A stretch of DNA of 64,000 bases from NCBI GenBank assembly GCA_035772735.1, contig JASDFA010000018.1, positions 136,343,501 to 136,407,500 of the forward strand, given 5' to 3'. Numbering within the stretch: the first letter of the stretch is position 1; each line of letters opens with the position of its first letter. Positions 55,680 through 64,000 of the stretch are shown one piece after another. The position numbers and the translations under genes were made by a program. This DNA is from Datura wrightii. Taxonomy: Eukaryota > Streptophyta > Magnoliopsida > Solanales > Solanaceae. The notes under the pieces are model-generated. The model did no database searches. It had not been told where the DNA came from and saw nothing but the letters and a program-made list of their open reading frames with translations.

Positions 55680-57030
55680 ACAGGGACTGAGTCTCCCTTT
55701 CTTTCTGAACCTCATAACTCCCTTCATTGGAGATACCTTCAGAAACAGCCAGTCATCGACTTCAAACTCAAGTTCTCTCTTCCTCACATCCGCATAGGAC
55801 ATTTGGCGACTCTGAGCTGTTTTCAACCTGTACCTTATAATTTGAACCTTCTTCATGGCCTCATAGATTGAATCTGAACCTATCAATTCAGCTTCACCGA
55901 CCTCAAACCAACCAATAGGCGGTCTATATCTCCGCCCATAGAGAGCCTCAAACGGAGCCATCTGAATGTTGGGATGATACCTGTTGTTATACGCAAATTA
56001 AATGAGAGGCAAATGATCATCCCAACTACCTTTGGACACAATAACACATGCTCTCAACATATCTTCAAGAGTTTGAATAGTCCACTCGGCCTAGCCATTA
56101 GTTTGAATGTGAAACACTGTGCTAAGCTTGACTTGAGTACCAAGTCCCTTTTGAAATGATCTCTAAAACTAGGAGGTAAATTGAGTACCTTTATCTGAAA
56201 TGATGGAAAATGGCACTCCATGAAATCAAAATAGCTCCTGAATGTATAACTTAGCATTATACTCCGCTAAATCTTTGGTTTTGACTAGTAGGAAATTAGT
56301 TGATTTAGTCAACCTGTCCACAACCACCCAAATGGAATCACACTTTCGATGAGTGCGAGGCAACCCTGTGATGAATTCCATATTATTCTCCTCCCATTTA
56401 CAAGTAGGAATATTGATGTCTTCAAGTACACCTCTTTGTCTCTGGTGCTCAACCTTCAGTTGCTGACAATTTGAAAACTAAGCCATAAACTCCGCTATGT
56501 CCTTCCTCATGCCATTCCACCAATAGACTTCCCGTAGGTCATGGTACATCTTGGTGGAACCTGGATGTATGGAATATCTAGAACGATGAGCGTCATGCAA
56601 CATTTGATCTCTCAAATACTCAACATCCAAAACACACAAATGACCGTGATATTGAAGCTCACTATCTTCCGCGTTGGGGAAGACCTCTATCTTTTTATTC
56701 TGAATGACTTCCTTAAACTTATCCAGAACAAGATCCTTGTCTTGCCTAGACTTAAAATTGGTCACCAAGGATGATTCTGACCCATTCTGCACAATAATGC
56801 CACCATCGGTCGAGTCAACCAAATGAATTCCCAACCATGCAAGCCAATGCACATCCTTCACCAGCTCCTTTCTCTCCTCATCTACATTAGACACACTCTC
56901 CATAGAAAGCCTAGTAAGAGTGTCTGGTACCACATTAACCTTTCCCGTATGGTAAAGGACACTCATATCATAATCCTTGAGTAGCTCCAACCACCTTCTT
57001 TGATGTAGATTTAGATCTTTCTGGGTAAAA
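55680..57030 (-). pseudogene. Second chromovirus pol fragment (RNase H end to integrase) fused to C
   Basis: Minus strand from 57030: RNase H tail (LLKDYDMSVLYHTGKVNVV), H2C2 finger (HDAHRSRYSIHPGSTKMYHD, EFMA) at 56478-56990, core remnants 55990-56470, and 55690-55961 MAPFEALYGRRYRPPIGWFE to FRKKGRLSPCYV. The reading passes directly from integrase into the gag of C. It belongs to the same family but to a different copy. Confidence 0.85.
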
Positions 57031-57100
57031 TGCCCATGTGTGAAATAGTGTGAAATACTAGAGGTATGGTGTAGATAAAATACTAACTATATCGGGATAG
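57031..57100. other. Short unassigned stretch
   Basis: Seventy bases between the cut RNase H and the plus-strand LTR. No polypurine tract precedes the LTR here, so the LTR is a 5' or solo LTR rather than a 3' one. Confidence 0.5.
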
Positions 57101-59335
57101 TGTTATACCTCAGGAATTCAAGAATCGGACTTAGAAGTGAATCAGGAGAAAAACAGGAAAATGTCGTAGCAGTTGCAGAACGGGTCACCTAATGACTCGT
57201 GAAGAGGCCAAAGGAGTCGTCAGGTGGCTCGTGGGGAAGGCCTGAGATGTTGGAGGACTCGAGATCCTCACAGGTGATGTAACAACTCATGGTCAGTCAC
57301 CATGAGACATCAAGTCAGTCGTTGGTTGGCCCCAGAGAAGGTTAGCAAGGCTTATCCAGTATACCTGACGTGTGGCACCCGACAAGTCGTGGTCAGTCCT
57401 AACGACCAGTTAGGTTATCCGTTACCAAGCCAGTGGAAATTTATGATGATGAGACAGTGTACTTGATGAGCCCTAGTAACAAGTCATCAGGTCGTCCATT
57501 AGGACCCCCTGACAGTTATTTTCAGCGATATTAGTAAGGGATTGTCCGTAATTCCAATGTTCTAAGGGCCTATACTACGTCATTTTGAGCTCATAATAGA
57601 GGGTTTTAAGTTGAGATAAACCCATCTAAGCCATTTTCTTCACGCATGCAAGGGTGAGAGCTTGAAGGGGAGAAAGTGAGAAGAAATTCAAGGATTCCAA
57701 TGGAAATCTCAGCTTGGTAGTTAGGAAGAGATAAAATTCTTCATTCCCAGGTATGTAAGGCCATGAGTGGGTGATTGCTTCCACACCCATGCCCATTCCC
57801 TATCAAATTGTGATTTATTTGTGATGATCAACTATGGGTTTTCATTCAATTGCATGAAGCTTACATTCGTACTCATGGGTATGATTTATTGAGTTGATAT
57901 TGATGATCTACTAAGCTTGGGTGGATTCTAACTTAATTTCTTTTACAAAATTGTGTTCAGAAAAAATTGAATCTAAAATGCCCATGTGTGGGGAGTTTCT
58001 AATAGGATGTGATGATGATGGGACATTTGATGAAAAGCATATTTCCAAACTTACCCATGATTTTGATAATGTTTTCAAAGAAGATTGAATTAACCCTAGT
58101 ATAATGAAGCTTTAGGTAGTGCCTAATGTTGAGTATGGATGATGATTTCTCTTGAATTGATTTTATTACTTGTTTTGGGTGAAATCTCCAAAATTATAAT
58201 GTTTTCAAATAAATTGAATGGGTTCAAGCATGCTAAGGTTTTGGGCAAGGTCCCAATGTTGATGACAATGGAGTGGGTTTTTTTTTCTAAAATAGTCTTA
58301 CCACATGATTTTGGAGTTAAGCCTCCCACTAATCTTGAGCTTGTGGTATGTGTCACAATAAAACTTCTCATACGTATGAATTTCATAATTGAGATGTATG
58401 TTGTCATTAAGCTTCATTTTACATGATGTTAAGTCTAAGCATGATTCTACTCTATGGTTTGTCGAAATGACATTATTGAGCTTCATATTTATATGATGTC
58501 TAATGCATGCACGATTTCGTAATATGCTTTGTCAATAGACAATGTTGACCTTCATTTCACACGATATTGAGTTTATGCATGACTTCATGGTGAGCTTCAT
58601 CATTAGGCGATGTTGAGCTTCATATTTATATGATATAGAGCATTGTATGTTTTGGGAGAAGAGTCACACCTAGCCGGCTAAGGGTCGACTACCCTATGCC
58701 CCAAAACTACATGCCAACGTAGGTTGATTCTATTATATTATTGGGACCTCCCTTGTGAGCCATCCCAGGCCCATTTGTCCCTTTGAGCTTGAAATTGATA
58801 TCATGGTAGTGTCCCTAGCCCTGAAAAGGTTTTGATGACTCTGCCTACTTGACTGTAATAGTCGGGACCACGTAAGCTCTATCGTCATATGTCGGTTAAG
58901 TGACGAGTCTCCCATTGTCTATATTATTTGAATTTGCATATCCATTACTTATGATGATTATCTTATTCATGCATGTTGGGAAAGCAAGGTTTGACTCATT
59001 GTTCAACTTTTGATATAAATGTTATGATTTTGCTTTGAGTCATTCGAATCAGTCATGATGTTTTAAAGCCATGCATGAGCATGTTATGATAAAGTTCGAT
59101 TTCAGAATGAATGCATGTGTCCTCCCACTTACTCTCGAAGTTCTTTATATATATGTATGATTGGGATTAGCTGATTTATTATCAAAGCAGTTTTACGTAC
59201 CTTGCATACCTGCTACATTCCACGTACTGATTGCATACTTTCTATTCTGCATCGTTTCATGATGAAGGAGCCGGTTCTCAGGCTTAGCCCCGTTTGTAGC
59301 TGCTATCAGAGTTAACATTTGCTGCGTGGTGAACC
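57101..59335 (+). repeat. Plus-strand LTR of the A/B/C family, 3' end missing
   Basis: Starts TGTTATACCTCAGG, has the donor-like CAG|GTATGT (57748-57757), the mirrored CTATCGTCATATGTCGG block near 58880, and breaks off near 59335 after CATCGTTTCATGATGAAGG. Several inner segments (58100-58660) carry tandem-like variants of TTCATATTTATATGATGT. Small open frames within it are not genes. Confidence 0.82.
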
Positions 59336-59583
59336 GCCAGTGGCATTCAACGTCTGAGGCAGTGACACTAGGCTTTTAGTCAGCGTTTGGCCGATTGACA
59401 CCTGCGACTCACCGCTCATTCTCAATTTCTCCTTTTTGCTCTATCTTTTTCTCTTTTCTTCAAATTTAGGCACCTGCACACAACAAAACCAAAGAGGGCA
59501 TAAAATCAAATTAATCAACTTGGGGAAAAAAATGAAAACTCAAATTTTAGAGTCTAATGAGTTGGTAAATTACCAACTCATCA
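59336..59583 (-). repeat. LTR start of an Athila-like element X related to E
   Basis: On the minus strand the LTR begins at 59583 with TGATGAGTTGGTAA and a perfect hairpin (arms 59559-59568 and 59570-59579). E-family LTRs begin TGATCTTGGGCA with a hairpin of different sequence at the same place. The fragment is cut by the neighbouring LTR near 59336. Confidence 0.6.
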
Positions 59584-60342
59584 AACCTGCAGACTTGAAT
59601 CATTGCTCGTCCCGAAGTAATGTGATACTTCAACTATTGAGGAAAATGTCACATTTCTTCACAATTACACCACGTCAATCACCTGGACGATGAAAACCCA
59701 AAAATACTCACACCAAAAAGAGAAGAAAATACCCCAAAAGACCAAAACAATGAAGATGACTCAAGCAGGCAACAACGTTTTATCAGGTAAAGCTTTTTGA
59801 AAGGAAGCATTAATCACACAAGGGAATTTTTCAACCAAGTAGCACACATAGCATCATATGTTATAACCACCAAAATTTAAAGCTTGCCTTGGAGTTTGTA
59901 CTACTTGCTCTATGTCCACATTAACTCTAAATACTCTTGCATCCCTAAAAGGAATGATGCCATTCACCCAATATAAGGATTCCTATTCTCTTAAATCTTT
60001 GATCATTTGAATGCATACCTGGGATTAATTGGAAGAGACACTCACAATCATTCGCCCAAAAGATCTATACACTTGACCCATAGGCTTGCCCTTCATGTAA
60101 TTTGCCACTAATGTAGAGGAGCTGCACCTAGAATCATTTAGGACTTACGGGTGTAGGCTTATCATCAAGGTAGGATGAGCATTTGGCTATAGTGACTAGA
60201 TCCTCCCCAATGCTTTTCGTGACATTCCATACATAAAATTTTCTCACTCAACCTTATTTTCCTTTCTTTTCTTATTGATGCCTTTTATTTCTTTAACACT
60301 CCTCCTTATAATCCCTCTTTTGCTTCCACCCTTAGCCTTATT
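59584..60342 (-). other. 3' spacer remnant of Athila-like element X
   Basis: Aligns loosely with the E1 spacer 7087-7900: ACTTGAATCATTGCTCGTCC against ACTTAAATCCTTGTTCATCC, then ACCCATAGGCTTGCCCTTCA against ACCCATAAGCTTGCCCTTAG, and T-rich runs ending the block. No coding frame. It is cut by the LTR at 60343. Confidence 0.6.
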
Positions 60343-63300
60343 TGTTACACCCCGTAAGTTTCTAGCACTTAGTTAGCCTATTCGCATGTTGGTTAGGACT
60401 TTTAGAATCCCATACGTACGAGGAAAGGGCCCAGGGAAAGGCCGAACGAGTGCCAAGTTGGAATTTCGCAAGAGGAGGTTGAATCACGCTGCCCAAAGTG
60501 GCAAAGTGGCACGGAGCTGGGACCTCCGCATTAGCCAATGTGGCACGGAGCCAAAATGGTGCGTTGGCCAGTGTGCTACGTTGCCATGCATTTTGCTGCA
60601 AGTGTATAAAGGCCTTACTCTTCCATTTTAAGTTATTTTCCATATTCACAGGATCAAAACAGGGGGAGGACGAACGGTTACTATAAATTTCCATCTGATT
60701 ACACCGTCAAATAAAGTCCAATGTCAAATTAACTTCGGGTATCGAAGTATAAGGCTGTAGGGAGCATTTCTACGGAGTTAGTTTCGTGAAAATCACCCGG
60801 CGAATCATCGTCCTACCGAGTTAAAGTTATTGGAATTGCTTCAAACTAGTGCTAATACACTCCTAGGCTTAAAGTGAGTATTTGTCCATTCTAGACTCTC
60901 GAGAAATTATGAGTTTTCGATCGTTCTTCGATATGTCGAAGAATAGTCAGTATATAGACTTAAAGTATCGTTTCTTCTAGTATAAGTAATGAAGTTAGTT
61001 CTATTCTTTTGTTGTTATGATTACAGTTGGAAGGAACAGTTGAATACTAGCTGAACCTCGCCAGTTAATCAGTAAACTGGCAGTCGAGGTATGTAAAGGC
61101 AGTCTCTTTCAGCAAGTTATCTCCACCAGTATAGTAAAACATCGTAAATCTCAGTAAAGTATTTCAGAAATATTATATCACGTTAAGTATGAAGCTCTGT
61201 AAGGCATGTCAGAAATTATTATTATATTCATTATGTATCACATGTAGTCATTAAAATACATACAGAAATATTACATATATTGTGAGTGAATGCTAATAGG
61301 GATTACAGTTGTACAGATTTTGGTTAGCTACTAGGAAGTGTATACCGATCGTTTTGCAGGACCCCTTCGTTAAAAGGGAGCAGGTTAAATGTGATTCATG
61401 TATGACGCTATAGAAACTCTTTTAGTTCTCAGTTTATTGTGATGGTAGACTTATCTGTTGCTGCCAGACCTAGACTTCAGAGCTCGTAAGAGTTAGTAGT
61501 ATGAATGAGATGGTTAGATGGTATGGGCGCAGTGAGGCGGTCTAACGACTAGTTAGCGCCTGTATTTGGTAGGAAAGTATCTCTAGAGGTTAGTAATGTT
61601 ATTGCACGTTCCAGAACCAGAAAAAGAGAAAGAATAAGTATATTCCAGAGTCACCAACAACAGAGTTCTCTAGTGTGTTGAGTGATCGTACATCGTCCTT
61701 TCAGCCTTATCGGTGATTGCCAGTCTTAGTCGACCTAATAGTTAACATGTACGACTCCCACCAAGCCAGCCCAGTCGTCCCAGTCAGATAAACCCATGGG
61801 TACCCCAAGGAGGGGTCCACATAAGTAACTAGTGATGGGTTAGTACCCTAGTCGGTTCTAGTAAAGTATTGAGGTATAGAGTCCCAGGAGAGGACCTGTC
61901 CTTATAGAATTGGCCATAAGACTGAGAATTACCCAGAAAAGCAATATAGATCCGAGAGGATTCAGACAATGCCTAAGGAGTCGGTAGTACTCTGCTACTA
62001 TAGTGTTTACCTAGTTAAGGAGATCGGTAAGCTCTCTATGGAAACTAGGGACCGATCGCCTAGAAGAAACTTCGACCAAGCCCAGCTGTATAGTTGTTTA
62101 ATTAGAAAAATAAAGTAGTCAGCTGTCCATAACCCCATAGTTATGCTTGAGCTACAGATGTTCGAGTAGGACATTCAGAGCATTGTTAGACTACTTCTGG
62201 CCTCACTCTATTCAGCCCAGATTATTTGAGATCATGATCACTATCAGGATCATATGATCAAATGAGTGCACATGTTGTGTAGAAAGTCATACAGATTATG
62301 CCAGAAGCGAGTAGCATCAGTATGAGGCCCACAAGGCATGATACGCTCTCGCTATACAGATAGATTTCTTTATTAGTTTCTCCATCATAGTAATCCAGGA
62401 TGACTCTCAGTAGAGCGTGACAGAGATAATATTATTATCATATTCAGTGTGTATTATATGTGGTTATTGCTATCAGTTGAGACTTGATTGTGTTCTTTTG
62501 GGCTGGATTACCTAGATTCCATGAACGCCCCAGGGTTAATAGTTGTATCGACTCATTCGCCAGAGGGCGAGGATACGTCGCTCTATTTAGTGGCATGCTA
62601 TCCGCTAGGGACGAAGATGGGATGCCAATTTCCCCATATTTTGCCGTGGTTGGCCTTTATACACCCCGTCGAGCGCTTGCGCATGGGGTGTTGATTTTAG
62701 GAGTCTTCAGGACTTAGGTACAATTATTGTCAGGGTCCCAACGGGCCCAAGATGCATACCCAGGGAACTGGCAGGTTGCTTATTGTTACTAGGTGATATG
62801 GTATGACCTGGGTAGGGTAAATAGATTGTGATGATTGTACCTTCCGGCTTATGGGGCCAGGTAAGGTTTATGTTGTGTTATGTTATGTAATGTTATTTTA
62901 GTTGTGGTTAGATAGACAGTAGGACGCCACATTACCAGTTACGACTAGTACTCCTTTTAGAATAGTTAAGGTTAGCCCCAAACCCACTATTCCAGTCAGT
63001 TTCAGTCTGTCTTTCTTATTGCTCCAGTTACTATCAGTTTCATTATTTACTTTTAGTTATTTTTAGTTGTTGCTTCGCTTACTCAGTACCAGTGGTACTG
63101 ACACCCATTTTGGGGCACTGCATTACTTGCCCGCAGGCACACATAGACGAGGAGCAGATCCCTCATAGTTCTAGATAGCTGTACATAGCCTGCAGCTCCT
63201 TTCATCCGGAGCTTTAAAGACAGAGGTTTACTTTCTTCTTGTCTATACAGGATGGGCAGGCCGGGGCCCTATCCAGAAAATCTTATTATTCTTAGAGGGT

Positions 63301-63684
63301 TGCAGATTGTATATTTTCGCTATGGTTAATTGTACTGGCCGTGTGGGTCCTTATTTAGTTGTTAGTTGGTGGCTTTGTCAGTCACAGATCAATTTAGTGC
63401 TTGATTTCATTTCTCAGATATAACTAGACATTATGGTGGCCTTGTTGGCCCGCATAGAACCCCTTGCAGTTGGTTGTTCTGGTTAGCTGTTTATATCCTT
63501 ACAGGTGGCTATAGGCCTTGTCGGTGAGAGGCTGTGTTTACAGTCGTTATATAGCCCGTCGTTTTATTGATTTCAGAGTTAGAGCCAGCCTTGCACCAGA
63601 AGTGCTTTGGCTCAGCTAGTTCAGTAATCCAGGTCCTAATAGGGCACCAGGTGCCAGTCATGCCTCTTAAGGCGGGGCATGACT
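60343..63684 (+). repeat. 5' LTR of a D-related chromovirus (H)
   Basis: Starts TGTTACACCCCGTAAG and ends AAGGCGGGGCATGACT before AACTTGGTATC. Landmarks match the D LTR in order: GGGCCCAGGGAAAGGCCGAA, TATA box at 60605-60612 (GTGTATAAAGGCC), donor-like GAGGTATGTAAA at 61086-61097, TGGTACTGACACCCA, acceptor-like CCCGCAG at 63136, and GGGCACCAGGTGCCAGTCAT. At 3342 bp it is about 0.7 kb longer than D. The D-type promoter inverted repeat is present only in weak form (GGCACGGAG...CTCCGC). Confidence 0.88.
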
Positions 63685-63899
63685 AACTTGGTATCCGAGT
63701 AGGTTATATCCCAGGGAGTTTGCAAGTCGTGCTAAGTAGAGTCTTGTCCATGGATGTGGTTGTGCACCACATACTATAGGCAGGAGGCTGCAAGGCATGA
63801 TAGGATGGTTACCCTTCCTTCTTATTCAGTCATGCTCTAGAACTGTACAATCTAGGGTTGATTCCCTCTGCCTATTATACTCTTTTGTTTATAGAGAAA
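63685..63899 (+). other. Primer binding site and gag leader of element H
   Basis: TGGTATCCGAGTAGG at 63689-63703 is the initiator-Met site with a few changes. The leader shares GGGAGTTTGCAAGTCGTGC and AGTAGAGTCTTGT with D; in D the sequence after AGTAGAGTCTTGT is missing up to the gag end. Confidence 0.8.
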
Positions 63900-64000
63900 A
63901 TGTCGAATCAGCGACATCCTGCCACAGGCAGAAGATTGGATGCAGCAGCAGAAGGAGGTATCATTAAGATGCCACAATTGAGAGATAGTCAGCCTAAGGA
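63900..64000 (+). CDS. gag: gag N-terminus of element H, runs out of the window
   Basis: ATG at 63900 opens MSNQRHPATGRRLDAAAEGG with no stop to the window end (33 codons). It is placed where gag should start, about 215 nt after the LTR. No domain can be seen yet; the call rests on position and on the open frame. Whether the full gag is intact lies outside the window. Confidence 0.6.
   Translation, partial: MSNQRHPATGRRLDAAAEGGIIKMPQLRDSQPK

Noticed and set aside
58139..58426. Opposed open frames of about 95 codons in the plus-strand LTR
   Set aside because: Low-complexity, LTR-internal, not matched in the collinear LTRs, no recognisable domain.

Overview
This window looks like plant nuclear DNA from a repeat-rich, probably pericentromeric or otherwise heterochromatic, stretch. 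I see no host protein gene, rRNA, tRNA or CRISPR array. Nearly every base belongs to nested, mostly decayed LTR retrotransposons of the Ty3/gypsy superfamily. The evidence is plant-type primer binding sites (initiator-Met tRNA and Asp tRNA), polypurine tracts, TG...CA LTR ends, 5-bp target duplications, and gag, protease, RT, RNase H, integrase and chromodomain fragments. The flavour of the families suggests a eudicot, perhaps Solanaceae; that is an impression from protein similarity, not a proof.

Layout. (1) 1-621: minus-strand LTR end of family F. (2) 622-21489: minus-strand chromovirus A (Tekay/Del-like, LTR about 2.4 kb) with an extra LTR copy at its 3' side. Its integrase is split by element E1 (5654-15380, minus). 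(3) 21490-47649: plus-strand chromovirus B, whose 3' LTR is split 9 bp from its end by E2 (28374-47640, plus). E2 is itself split by chromovirus D (33161-42736, plus, LTR 2.6 kb). (4) 47650-49171: family F fragment, minus. (5) 49172-57030: minus-strand chromovirus C and a second pol fragment fused head to tail. (6) 57101-59335: plus LTR of the A/B/C family. (7) 59336-60342: remnant of an Athila-like element related to E. (8) 60343-64000: 5' LTR, PBS and gag start of a D-related element that runs off the window.

The most interesting objects are E1 and E2, two copies of one 9.7-kb family inserted independently, each with a perfect 5-bp target duplication. Each has 1.4-kb LTRs, an Asp-tRNA primer site, a gag-protease frame, a long spacer, and a second gene (ORF2, about 406 codons, acidic tail, similar to the 'putative plant transposon protein' family). 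Neither has reverse transcriptase, RNase H or integrase, nor room for them. They therefore look like a family that is non-autonomous by design. ORF2 is bracketed at equal distances by copies of the element's own polypurine-tract sequence, and the LTRs begin with a hairpin whose shape, but not sequence, is kept in the relative at 59.5 kb. LTR promoters of E and D, and in weaker form F, share an inverted repeat upstream of the TATA box although their proteins belong to different lineages.

The insertion order that can be read directly is B before E2 before D, and A before E1. A may itself sit inside the 5' LTR of B. All coding regions except the E1 gag-pro frame are interrupted by stops and frameshifts, so no autonomous element is intact here.
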